A DNA stretch of 32,491 nt from a virus. Of the stretch, positions 1 through 6,963 are shown in pieces (positions within the stretch are counted from its first letter, which is position 1; each line of letters begins with the position of its first letter). Where the stretch lies: IMG/VR virus record IMGVR_UViG_3300030101_000881, positions 2,156-34,646 of that record; one strand, given 5' to 3'. The position numbers and the translations under genes were made by a program. The notes beneath the pieces are model-generated. The model ran no database searches. It saw only the letters and a program-made list of their open reading frames with translations, and was not told the DNA's origin.

Positions 1-3
1 AAC

Positions 4-183
4 TCATTGTATATTCTCTAATAGTTGATTAGTCATTGTGTTGTTCTCGTATATCTGCACTCTTCTGTTTAAATCAGAAGTCAAATACTCTACTATATAA
101 TCATCTCCCCAACTATTGGTTGTTGTTGCGTTGCCCCAATAACTCTCGCTGTATGATTTCCCCCAGTTTATTGTATTCGCCAT
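4..183 (-). CDS. small phage protein, INWGK-type N-terminus
   Basis: A 59-aa frame starting MANTINWGKSYSE and ending at a TGA almost at the window edge. It is rich in Trp, Asn and Tyr and contains a second NSWG stretch. From memory, short proteins beginning with a similar INWGK motif occur beside structural genes in Bacteroidota phages, so I take it as real, but I know no function. Its first 71 nt overlap the end of the 44-aa frame at 113-247 in another register. It ends the connector end of the structural module inside this window. Confidence 0.6.
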   Translation of the reverse strand: MANTINWGKSYSESYWGNATTTNSWGDDYIVEYLTSDLNRRVQIYENNTMTNQLLENIQ

Positions 184-247
184 TTTTTTCTTGTCGTTTT
201 AAATATTGTTTTAGTTTTTCAACATTAATCTTTTTCGGTTTATACAT
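113..247 (-). CDS. small basic/acidic hypothetical protein
   Basis: A 44-aa frame (MYKPKKINVEK start) that begins 8 nt after the stop of the connector gene and ends inside the 59-aa gene. The composition, KxxKLKQYLKRQEK followed by GEIIQREL, suggests an amphipathic helix and normal protein rather than chance. No family recognised. The 71-nt overlap with the next frame is long for this phage, so one of the two could be spurious; the spacing from the upstream stop favours translation of this one. Confidence 0.5.
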   Translation of the reverse strand: MYKPKKINVEKLKQYLKRQEKNGEYNKLGEIIQRELLGQRNNNQ

Positions 248-255
248 CCCCATAA

Positions 256-768
256 TTAAAGAACCCATCCATGAAAGTTAACATCTTTGTCAGGGTACAT
301 ATCCTCATTGGAATTAGAGTTATATTCTGGATATAAAGTCTGATTATAACTCATGTAATCAATAAACCTTCTAGTATAAAACTCTGCAGTTTCAGATACT
401 TTGTTTGTTAGCATAGCTATCTCTTCCTGTGTTACAGAATCAGCATTTTCACTTCTATGTTTAAATACACCTCCGTTAGATACTTGATACATAGCAAACG
501 GAAGATAGTTGCTTTGTGTAAACCAAATCAACATAGGTTTAATATATGTTGTAAGCAGTGTCTTGTAGGCAGCATTAGAACCTAAGTTAATCTCATTATC
601 TGTTATTAACTGCTGTAGCTTGTTATATAAATCTGTTCCTAAATAATTTTGTATATGTGTATCTTGTGCTACCTCAATAAACTGAATTACCTTGTCAGCA
701 TCTAAGTTACCATCTATTATAGATTTTCTTTTTAAGTCTATTACTGTTATAAATAATGCTTTTGCCAT
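256..768 (-). CDS. head-tail connector-like protein (DUF6712-like)
   Basis: I place the start at the ATG at 768 (MAKALFITVIDLKRK), four nt after the portal stop codon, giving 170 aa. An upstream in-frame start at 798 would overlap the portal gene by 26 nt and add an unlike N-terminus. The opening, a short beta segment followed by LKRKSIIDGNLDADKVIQFI and QDTHIQNYLGTDLYNKL, resembles the all-helical head-tail adaptor or connector family (DUF6712-like) found after portal genes in Bacteroidota phages. It would sit below the portal and help join head and tail. The role rests on this resemblance and on its position directly behind the portal. Confidence 0.65.
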   Translation of the reverse strand: MAKALFITVIDLKRKSIIDGNLDADKVIQFIEVAQDTHIQNYLGTDLYNKLQQLITDNEINLGSNAAYKTLLTTYIKPMLIWFTQSNYLPFAMYQVSNGGVFKHRSENADSVTQEEIAMLTNKVSETAEFYTRRFIDYMSYNQTLYPEYNSNSNEDMYPDKDVNFHGWVL

Positions 769-772
769 AATC

Positions 773-2509
773 TTAACTATTTGGATAAGCTCCTGCATTC
801 GGCATATCTGCTGGTCTAACAGATACCTCTGAAGGATTATTAGGTTCTACAAATCCGTCTTTTGCTGCTTGATTAACACTAACCTTTGTATCATCAGATA
901 CTTTTTTTCTATATACTCTTAACTCCCAGTAATGCTTACAGTTTTTACCACCTTTGTATTTAAATAGAGAATAGTTTCTACCTTTGTGTCCTAGTTTTTT
1001 GTTTACTCCTCTAAAACTCATTAGTCCAATATCCTCTTTCCTAAATACAATATTATCTTGAGTATATAACTCCATTCTTTTACAAAACTCTCTGCTATTA
1101 GGAGACTTTCTTAAAGGCATATAAGCATATCTTACTTTAAATATTCCCCTGTCTTGTTTTGACTTCTTACTAGGAGCAGCGTTTATATCGGCTAAATTAG
1201 CTAAATTAAAGTCCTTTTCCGAGTCTTTTACCTCTTCGGAATGTATAAGCTCCCAATCGTCAGAGATGCGCTCTCCTAGAGCCTCTAATTGCTCTAACAT
1301 GTCGTCTCCTTCCTCATCAGTAAAGTCTGTTACTTCCTGTGAGCTTAATTTCTCACCTGTTTCTTCTTCTCTCTTAACTCTTGTGGAGATATTGTCTAGC
1401 TCTGTAAACTCAATCGGTTGTAGGGTTACAAAGTATAGGTTTAAGTATATCTTGTTAAAGTTTAGTATGTCATTAATACCTTCGATAATTCCTTCTTGGA
1501 ACGGTCTAATAACAATATTGTCCATCAATATAGAAGCAGTTCTTAACTCCTCTGCGTTATTCCCAAACCCTGTATTGTCTTTTATACCTAGTAGAATAGG
1601 AGATACAATACCATGTCCTAACATAATCTTTTCTCTGCTCTCATCAGACAAGAACTGATACTGCGCATGAGCATCTGGTAAGTGAATAGGTTCTAGGTCT
1701 GCTTTAGTTTCTATAGATTCGTTAAATGCTAAAATAAATTTACCTGCATTAGAACTGCCACTAAATTTATCATATATTTTTCTTTCAATAATCTCTTGAG
1801 TTTCCTCGTTAGGAATCCCATTGTTAAAGTTTATAAGTAAGCTAGGTTGTAATCCTTGCTTTATGTTACTGATGTGATAGTTGCTTACTTCTTCTTCTAA
1901 AGAACAATATTGTAAACATCCATGATAATCAACAGGAGCATAATAATAAAAGCCACTTCTGTAAGGTTTAAATATATATAGCTCTGATGTTTCGCTTTTT
2001 GTACCGTTACCAAAAGTAGGGATTCTCTTAGGAGTATCACTAGGTTTTATTTCAGACCACTTAGGATGATAATAGTATGCGTTTATTTTTCCCTTTGCAT
2101 CACACTTTTCTGCTCGTAAACACTCCATAGGAAAGTGCAGTACCTTTATTATTTTTGTTTTAGGCTTGTTGTATACTACTTGCATAGCAGCTTGACCTAA
2201 CATTTTGTAGTCGTTAGCTACTCTCTTTACATCTTTAGGTCTAATTAATACCTTAAATTTAGCATACATTTCAGGGAAGTCTTTGCTATCTGTAGCTTCT
2301 AACCCCCTACCATATACCATATCAACAATACCGTTGATACATCTGCTGTTAGTAGGTGAACCTAAATATCTTTCAATAAGTGTATCAAAGTAGTCGTTGT
2401 TTTCTCCATAAGAAATCCACTTTTTATTGTAAACTTCTTTCACCTCTGGTATTTCATAACCAGATAAGTTTACTACTCTTATTGAGTTATTTTTTTCTTT
2501 ATTAGTCAT
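773..2509 (-). CDS. portal protein with C-terminal Cys/His extension
   Basis: A 578-aa protein read as the portal, the dodecameric ring at the head vertex through which DNA is packaged. The first ~390 residues have portal-like features: an N-terminal segment with DTLIERYLGSPTNSRCINGIV, a middle part with GLQPSLLINFNNG, then DAHAQYQFLSDESREKIMLGHGI and LLGIKDNTGFGNNAEEL, as in PBSX/SPP1-like portals. The last ~190 residues are an acidic linker followed by a module with YAYMPLRKSPNSREFCKRM, a KEDIGLM stretch, YKGGKNCKHYWELRVY and a conserved-looking end SVRPADMPN. I remember this terminal module from phage protease or minor-capsid proteins of the same phage group, so here it seems fused to the portal. 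It overlaps the upstream gene by 8 nt. Confidence 0.75.
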   Translation of the reverse strand: MTNKEKNNSIRVVNLSGYEIPEVKEVYNKKWISYGENNDYFDTLIERYLGSPTNSRCINGIVDMVYGRGLEATDSKDFPEMYAKFKVLIRPKDVKRVANDYKMLGQAAMQVVYNKPKTKIIKVLHFPMECLRAEKCDAKGKINAYYYHPKWSEIKPSDTPKRIPTFGNGTKSETSELYIFKPYRSGFYYYAPVDYHGCLQYCSLEEEVSNYHISNIKQGLQPSLLINFNNGIPNEETQEIIERKIYDKFSGSSNAGKFILAFNESIETKADLEPIHLPDAHAQYQFLSDESREKIMLGHGIVSPILLGIKDNTGFGNNAEELRTASILMDNIVIRPFQEGIIEGINDILNFNKIYLNLYFVTLQPIEFTELDNISTRVKREEETGEKLSSQEVTDFTDEEGDDMLEQLEALGERISDDWELIHSEEVKDSEKDFNLANLADINAAPSKKSKQDRGIFKVRYAYMPLRKSPNSREFCKRMELYTQDNIVFRKEDIGLMSFRGVNKKLGHKGRNYSLFKYKGGKNCKHYWELRVYRKKVSDDTKVSVNQAAKDGFVEPNNPSEVSVRPADMPNAGAYPNS

Positions 2510-2924
2510 TTAGTATAATATATTCGTTATCACTAGAAGAACCAACGTATGGGTCGTATTCATTATTGTTTATTGTATGAATAGCCTTATTATCGTAAGG
2601 AACATCTCCATCTGCTAATACCATAACCCTATCTCTATAAACTAATTTACCTGTTGTAAAATTAGTTACTGTCATAAAATAATTAAAGTTCTTTCTAAAT
2701 CTGTTGCTTGTTGCAGTAACATTTAAAGCTAAATAATTATCGTGTTTATCACTTTGATTGTTTAGACTACTAGAACCGTCATTAGTTTCTTCTTCTACAA
2801 ACTTAACACTTAGCTTGCCTGCTAGTACTCTAACATTACCAGATTCATCTGTATCGTATTCTACGTTACTATTTCTTGGAATTATGTTAAAGGTCTGTGT
2901 GTCTGCTTCATTAATAATTATCAT
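2502..2924 (-). CDS. hypothetical structural-module protein
   Basis: A 140-aa acidic, Asn/Asp-rich protein with alternating hydrophobic residues (LALNVTATSNRF, NYFMTVTNF, KLVYRDRVMVLADG), suggesting a beta-rich fold such as a head decoration or head-tail accessory protein. I do not recognise the family. It lies between the tail-tube gene and the portal. Its ATG is the last three bases of the 15-nt CGTTATC element, and the first codons complete a perfect inverted repeat. A terminator separates it from the tail-tube gene, so it and the portal are probably transcribed from a new start. Confidence 0.7.
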   Translation of the reverse strand: MIIINEADTQTFNIIPRNSNVEYDTDESGNVRVLAGKLSVKFVEEETNDGSSSLNNQSDKHDNYLALNVTATSNRFRKNFNYFMTVTNFTTGKLVYRDRVMVLADGDVPYDNKAIHTINNNEYDPYVGSSSDNEYIILND

Positions 2925-2936
2925 ACTATGATAACG
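2922..2936 (-). promoter_or_regulatory. late-gene start element, copy 1
   Basis: On the minus strand this reads CGTTATCATAGTATG, the final ATG being the start codon of the 2502-2924 gene. With the following codons it forms TTATCATAGTATGATAA, a perfect inverted repeat of 8 nt around one central base. The same 15 bases precede the tail chaperone gene. Operator, late-promoter part or translation-control hairpin are all possible. Confidence 0.6.
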
Positions 2937-2959
2937 AAAAAACTGTTTTTTGTTTTATA

Positions 2960-2990
2960 ATAAAAAAGGGCAGACCTAAATCCACCCTTT
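2960..2990 (-). terminator. terminator after tail-tube gene
   Basis: On the minus strand a 10-bp stem (AAAGGGTGGA pairing with TCTGCCCTTT, two G-U pairs) with a 6-nt loop is followed by TTTTTTATTA. It lies 26 nt after the stop of the 3016-3594 gene and 36 nt before the next start. This is a typical intrinsic terminator. Confidence 0.85.
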
Positions 2991-3015
2991 TAATTGAATA
3001 ATAATAAAGGAAGTA

Positions 3016-3594
3016 TTATTCGTTGCTCATAGATGCAGACTGAACATCAAATCCAGCACTAACTCCTGCCCCAACTAAAGTGTTTAGAACAAATAGAGCT
3101 GGGAGAACTTCTTTACCCTCGAAAGAAATTGTATAACCATATAAATCTCCCATAGCGCCACCTGTAGATGTATTTACAGATACTTCTACTCCGTTTTGTG
3201 CGCCAGCAATTCTAAATTTACCATTGAAGTCCTCAATAATAATATGAGGTCTACCATAAGATAATAGTTTTAGCTGCATCATAGTCTCAGCATTCTGAGC
3301 CTTAATAACAAAACTTCCTGATTGCATAAAGAAAGATGTTCCGTTGTCTCTTGAGTTCTCATTAGTCTCTTCAAACGTATTGTTGTCTCCTCTTACTTCA
3401 AATTTATACACATCTACTCCAGCAGTCAACGTATCTACTTGACCGTTAAATGCAGCAGCAGTCGGAGCTACAGAAGCAGAATCAGCCATACCAGCATACA
3501 TAGCAGAGCTATAGTTAGCAATGTATAAATTTTTTATACCACCTACAGATTCTTTACACGCCTCTAACCTTCCTTTTGATATATCACAAGCCAT
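3016..3594 (-). CDS. major tail (tube) protein-like
   Basis: A 192-aa protein whose N-terminus (MACDISKGRLEACKESVGG, then IKNLYIANY) matches what I remember of major tail or tail-tube proteins in Bacteroidota phages. The middle is beta-rich: VYKFEVRGDNNTFEET, SGSFVIKAQNAETMMQLKLL, PHIIIEDFNGKFRI. It ends with LYGYTISFEGKEVLPALFV, fitting a tube protein that polymerises around the tape measure. It sits directly after the major capsid gene and is flanked by terminators on both sides, as expected for a gene expressed at a very high and separate level. No signal peptide or membrane segment. Confidence 0.7.
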   Translation of the reverse strand: MACDISKGRLEACKESVGGIKNLYIANYSSAMYAGMADSASVAPTAAAFNGQVDTLTAGVDVYKFEVRGDNNTFEETNENSRDNGTSFFMQSGSFVIKAQNAETMMQLKLLSYGRPHIIIEDFNGKFRIAGAQNGVEVSVNTSTGGAMGDLYGYTISFEGKEVLPALFVLNTLVGAGVSAGFDVQSASMSNE

Positions 3595-3610
3595 AATTTT
3601 ATTGTTTTAT

Positions 3611-3641
3611 TAAAAAAGGGTAGGTAGAAACCCACCTACCC
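3611..3641 (-). terminator. terminator after major capsid gene
   Basis: On the minus strand GGGTAGGT pairs with ACCTACCC around an 8-nt loop, followed directly by TTTTTTAATAAAA. It lies in the 74-nt gap between the capsid and tail-tube genes. The T-tract ends shortly before the next ATG, so read-through would still translate the tail-tube gene. Confidence 0.87.
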
Positions 3642-3668
3642 CATTTTATGTTAATACTTATTTGTTTA

Positions 3669-4595
3669 TTATGAATAAAGAACGATTTCTGCTCCTAATC
3701 CATACTGTACAGTAGCTGTATATCTCATAACGATTCTTACGTTTTGAGAACCATCAATGTCAGCCATGTCAATAACCTTGACTTCATTGTGGTCAGCTAA
3801 TAATCCAGTACCAAAATATAGGTTAGATTTTTGTGCTGCAAACATTCTGTTGTCAGGTAATCCTTTTGCTACAAATACTTTTACTCCGTCAAAAGTTAAA
3901 GCACCATTGTTCCACCATTGTGTACCTTGATTGTTTGTACCAGCAGCACCTAATCCAGAAGCTCCAAATCCACCTAAAGCTCTTACATAAGCTCTAGCTA
4001 CATTAGAAGAAACATAAAGAAATAAATCTTCACTTCCGTAAATAGTTGAAGGAATTGCGTCTACTACAGCACCCATTTGTGCAATAACGTTAGCAGCAGT
4101 TACTGTTGTAGCAGATACGCCAATAACGTCTGAATCTCCACCAGCTAATGTTACTAATCCGTCAAACTCACCTGCGTTAGCGTTAACCCCTTGCCAGATG
4201 TTTTGCTCATTTTTTTCAGCTACCTTAGCAATTACATGAGCCAATAAGAAGTCTTGAAAGTTCTTAGGTAATGTTTCAAATGCAGAATATCCCATAGATA
4301 TAGCTTCCCAGTCTGAAACAAAATCTTGCTTACATAACTGTAAGTTTACTTGAAATTCTTCTGGCTGAATAATTCTTTCTGTTAATGTAACAGAAGATGT
4401 AGCAGAGAAATCACAAGAAGCGTTAGCAACTAGGTCTCCAGTAGCTAATTTCTTGATGACTTCTTTATATTTAATGTTTGGTTTTACTTCGATTCCACCA
4501 TTATCAATAGTAGAAGAAGAAAGAAGAGCTGCAGCAATATACTTGCCTGCAAATTCTCCTGCGTAAGTACTTGTTATACTTGTTGTTGTTGCCAT
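3669..4595 (-). CDS. major capsid protein
   Basis: A 308-aa protein of the size and position expected for a HK97-fold major capsid protein. It has an Ala/Ser/Thr-rich N-terminal arm, a long helix region around FVSDWEAISMGYSAF and LLAHVIAKVAEKNEQNIWQG, a VTAANVIAQMGAVVDAIPS helix, then DLFLYVSSNVARAYVRAL. The end is the usual strand-rich part with VFVAKGLPDNRMFAAQKSNLYFGTGL, RIVMRYTATVQYGLGAEIVLY. It is directly preceded by a Glu-rich scaffold-like gene (10-nt gap) and followed by a strong terminator. The protein would form the icosahedral shell. The fold assignment rests on pattern and context only. Confidence 0.85.
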   Translation of the reverse strand: MATTTSITSTYAGEFAGKYIAAALLSSSTIDNGGIEVKPNIKYKEVIKKLATGDLVANASCDFSATSSVTLTERIIQPEEFQVNLQLCKQDFVSDWEAISMGYSAFETLPKNFQDFLLAHVIAKVAEKNEQNIWQGVNANAGEFDGLVTLAGGDSDVIGVSATTVTAANVIAQMGAVVDAIPSTIYGSEDLFLYVSSNVARAYVRALGGFGASGLGAAGTNNQGTQWWNNGALTFDGVKVFVAKGLPDNRMFAAQKSNLYFGTGLLADHNEVKVIDMADIDGSQNVRIVMRYTATVQYGLGAEIVLYS

Positions 4596-4605
4596 AATTA
4601 ATTAA

Positions 4606-5091
4606 TTAATTGTTAAATAATTTGTTAAATACTATTTGTTTTGTCGTCATAGGACGATTTTGAGAATATAAATTCATTGGTTTAGAATCTACCTCTGCTT
4701 CAGGAGAATGAGAAATTGCTTCAGTCTCTTCAGAAAGTTCAACTTTGTCTGAGCTTAACTCTTCAGGAGCATCAGCAGCTTCTTCTTTGCCAATACCGTC
4801 CATCATTTGCTCATACATAGCCTTAAATTCAGCTACTACTTTGTTTAATTCTTCTTTAGTAGCATAAATCTCTTCTGGTTTTTCCTCAACTTGTTCTTCA
4901 TACTCTTTTTTCTCAGCTAATTCTTCCGTAGAATCCTCTTCTACTGTTTGCTCTTGAGCAAGCTCAACCTGCTCTTCAGTAACCTCTTCCTTAACCTCAG
5001 TAGAAAGCTCCTCTAATACAGGAGTCTCTTCTTCAGTGTCAGCAGAAAGTAATACTTCTTTGAATTTTTTAATAATTTCTGTTGCTTTCAT
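4606..5091 (-). CDS. capsid scaffold-like acidic protein
   Basis: A 161-aa, extremely Glu-rich protein (long runs such as ELSTEVKEEVTEEQVELAQEQ) with a predicted helical or coiled part around KEELNKVVAEFKAMYEQMM and a distinct C-terminus QNRPMTTKQIVFNKLF. Size, charge, helix content and place immediately ahead of the capsid gene fit an internal scaffold, whose C-terminal segment usually binds capsid protein. The highly acidic middle is typical of such proteins but carries little family signal. It has a partial CGTTATCA element 16 nt upstream of its start. Confidence 0.7.
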   Translation of the reverse strand: MKATEIIKKFKEVLLSADTEEETPVLEELSTEVKEEVTEEQVELAQEQTVEEDSTEELAEKKEYEEQVEEKPEEIYATKEELNKVVAEFKAMYEQMMDGIGKEEAADAPEELSSDKVELSEETEAISHSPEAEVDSKPMNLYSQNRPMTTKQIVFNKLFNN

Positions 5092-5107
5092 AAATAATTA
5101 TTTAATT

Positions 5108-5115
5108 TGATAACG
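5108..5115 (-). promoter_or_regulatory. partial CGTTATCA element before scaffold gene
   Basis: Minus-strand CGTTATCA followed by AA, as in the four complete start elements, but the ATG at 5091 is 16 nt further on instead of 4 nt. It lies in the 54-nt gap behind the Cys-rich gene. It may be a diverged copy, or it may show that the CGTTATCA core rather than the start codon is the conserved unit. Confidence 0.35.
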
Positions 5116-5145
5116 ATTAATAAAATATCTGTTTCATTTTCAAGA

Positions 5146-5292
5146 TTACGGAGTTGTACCTTGTCCTGTTAAAGCTCCGATACCTTGTGCTTGTAAACTT
5201 CCGTCACAGCATTTACTACTGTAAGTTCCGTCTTTGCATAAACAGCCTCTCTTTTTTCCTGTTGGACTAGTCCTGCTGGGTGTTTTTTTCAT
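5146..5292 (-). CDS. small Cys-rich phage protein
   Basis: A 48-aa protein, too short for most gene finders: a basic start (MKKTPSRTSPTGKKR), then GCLCKDGTYSSKCCDGSLQA and QGIG. Four cysteines in a CxC and CC pattern suggest a metal site or a stable knot. I recall short proteins with a similar C-x-DGTYS-xx-CCDG-xxx-QGIG pattern in other Bacteroidota phages, usually among head genes. Its ATG overlaps the stop of the basic 39-aa gene (ATGA), so the two are probably translationally coupled. Function unknown; a minor capsid or decoration component is possible. Confidence 0.72.
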   Translation of the reverse strand: MKKTPSRTSPTGKKRGCLCKDGTYSSKCCDGSLQAQGIGALTGQGTTP

Positions 5293-5408
5293 CTTCCTTG
5301 CCCTCTATATTTTTTCTTATAACCTGTCTTGCCTCTGCTTGCATTTTTGCTATGTGGATGAGATTTTCTTTTATTTTTTCTATATGTGCTTGCTGATTTC
5401 TTTCTCAT
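5289..5408 (-). CDS. tiny highly basic protein
   Basis: A 39-aa protein made almost entirely of Lys, Arg, Ser, His and Gly (MRKKSASTYRKNKRKSHPHS start, KKKYRGQGR end), with no hydrophobic core. Its ATG overlaps the stop of the protease polyprotein (TAATG) and its own stop overlaps the next ATG, so it lies in a tightly coupled string. The charge suggests nucleic-acid binding or binding to the acidic scaffold; neither can be shown from sequence. Not visible to 60-aa ORF cut-offs. Confidence 0.65.
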   Translation of the reverse strand: MRKKSASTYRKNKRKSHPHSKNASRGKTGYKKKYRGQGR

Positions 5409-6928
5409 TATTTAGATGATTTAGGATGTTTTTTAGGTAACAAATCATAATCGGTTGTGTATTTAGCATTTTGTGGTCTACCATTTTTTATTAGATATAA
5501 AAAGGCATTGACTCTTGCAAACGCCCATTGAGATGGACTCTTTACGTTTGGACTATGTGAAGTGTTAAAAGCTCCTAAGCCTCTTTGAAATACACTAGCC
5601 AGCATACCTACAGTAACACCATAACCCAGCTTTTCTTTATATCTCTTGTTAAAGTCATTTGCCTTTTTTGTTAAAGTAGCTCTGTCTTTTGCAGATACCT
5701 TAGCCCCTGTTTTACCCTTTGCACTACCACCTGCACTACCCTTACCTTTTGGGTTCTTGTTAGGTGTATCTGATTTTGGTGCTTTAGGAGATTTACGAAT
5801 GCCACCTTTAGGTCCTACCTCTGCCAGAATGTGTTGTTCACATGGCATGTACCATTTTTCATCTTCTATTTCATGTATGTGAAATCCTTTACAACCTATA
5901 TCTTCTGCTCCTTTTTCTGCTTTTTCTTGTGTATTATACCCCAACCTTCCGTTTATAATAGCATATTCATCAGATACTTTTATAAATTCTTCTGCAAGCT
6001 TTGTTTTATCTATTTGTTTTAGCTTGTTAATAGCCCAGTTTACACCAGAGCTACCACCCCAAGCATCCCACATTAGACCACCACATCCTTCTGAGTAAGG
6101 CACATCTTTGTTTTGTTGGTGTCTCTTAAAGCTCGCCATCCTAGCTATTGTTGAACGAGAGATACTAGCACCTGATGCTAATTGTGAAGCTCTTCTCCAT
6201 CCTACAGGTGTTCCACAACTACTGCCGTTTTCTTCTTTATACTTCAAAGCTCTTCTTGCATTGTTTCTTGCTGACTGTGGATAGTCAGAATAACTTTCTA
6301 GCTCTACATCTTGTATTTCTAAAATGATGTCTTCAAGTTCAAACATCTTAGCTAAAGCACTTAACTCATCTATATCTATTTCTTCCTTTACGCTTTCTCT
6401 TGGTCTTTCATCAAGCTTGTCTGTAAAAAAACCCTCTATACTAAAGCCTTTTACCTTGCCTTCTTTTACAAACTCTTCCCATATCTGGTCGTTGTTTACC
6501 TTAACAGATACCATCCAAGTTCCTACAGGTAAATTAAAGCCATACTTTGCAGACTTGTCTTTTTCTTCATCTTCTATAATCCAACTTTCTACTACACTTA
6601 GTCCTTTTAATTCTACATCATGCTCTAGTGTTGAGTTGTTTTGTTTGCCTTTAGACAGGAACAACTCAGATGCTCTTCTAACAGTGTCTTTAGAGAAGTA
6701 TATAAAATATTCTTTATCGCCACTCTTTCTAAATATCTTTTTGTCAGGAATTAACGCAGCTCCCATTAAGATTCTTTTTTCAGAGTCTACTTCTGCTAAT
6801 TGTATTTGCTGTTCTTTAAGAGCAATAAAATCTTCTTCTATTGCTGGATATTCTACTATAGATATTGCTTCTATTCCAGCAAAATCATTTTCTTCGTCTA
6901 TAAATAGTTCTATAATATCTTGTTCCAT
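5408..6928 (-). CDS. XkdF-like prohead protease polyprotein
   Basis: A 506-aa multi-domain protein. Residues ~18-170 match the XkdF-like putative phage serine protease pattern: EAISIVEYPAIEEDFIAL, GAALIPDKKIFRK, YFIYFSKDTV, LEHDVELKGLSVVESWIIED, GTWMVSVKV, KVKGFSIEGFF. His103 and Ser163 are candidate catalytic residues (inference). Residues ~215-305 form a second module (YPQSARNNARRALKYKEENG, VGWRRASQLASG, WDAWGG). Residues ~345-368 hold CKGFHIHE and MPCEQH, a possible metal site. A Lys/Gly/Pro-rich linker leads to a last module (~415-500) with RGLGAFNTSHSPNV, NAFLYLIKNGRPQNAKYTTD. Such proteins process the scaffold and head during maturation. Start chosen because the ATG ends the CGTTATC element. 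Confidence 0.75.
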   Translation of the reverse strand: MEQDIIELFIDEENDFAGIEAISIVEYPAIEEDFIALKEQQIQLAEVDSEKRILMGAALIPDKKIFRKSGDKEYFIYFSKDTVRRASELFLSKGKQNNSTLEHDVELKGLSVVESWIIEDEEKDKSAKYGFNLPVGTWMVSVKVNNDQIWEEFVKEGKVKGFSIEGFFTDKLDERPRESVKEEIDIDELSALAKMFELEDIILEIQDVELESYSDYPQSARNNARRALKYKEENGSSCGTPVGWRRASQLASGASISRSTIARMASFKRHQQNKDVPYSEGCGGLMWDAWGGSSGVNWAINKLKQIDKTKLAEEFIKVSDEYAIINGRLGYNTQEKAEKGAEDIGCKGFHIHEIEDEKWYMPCEQHILAEVGPKGGIRKSPKAPKSDTPNKNPKGKGSAGGSAKGKTGAKVSAKDRATLTKKANDFNKRYKEKLGYGVTVGMLASVFQRGLGAFNTSHSPNVKSPSQWAFARVNAFLYLIKNGRPQNAKYTTDYDLLPKKHPKSSK

Positions 6929-6940
6929 ACTTTGATAACG
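6926..6940 (-). promoter_or_regulatory. late-gene start element, copy 2
   Basis: Minus strand CGTTATCAAAGTATG, the ATG starting the protease polyprotein. It differs from the 2922 and 14263 copies at one base (A for T). The right half of the palindrome is not kept (TATGGAAC), so the conserved part is the upstream CGTTATCA plus the fixed 4-nt distance to ATG. Confidence 0.55.
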
Positions 6941-6963
6941 TTTTTTATATTATTTGTTTTATA

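Noticed and set aside
6324-6935. 203-codon open frame on the plus strand
   Set aside because: It lies fully antisense to the well-supported protease polyprotein and is Ser/Ile/Leu-rich in the way expected of the complement of a Glu/Lys-rich gene. Similar plus-strand frames at 1266-1658, 7100-7381, 13922-14203 and 17908-18132 were dropped for the same reason.
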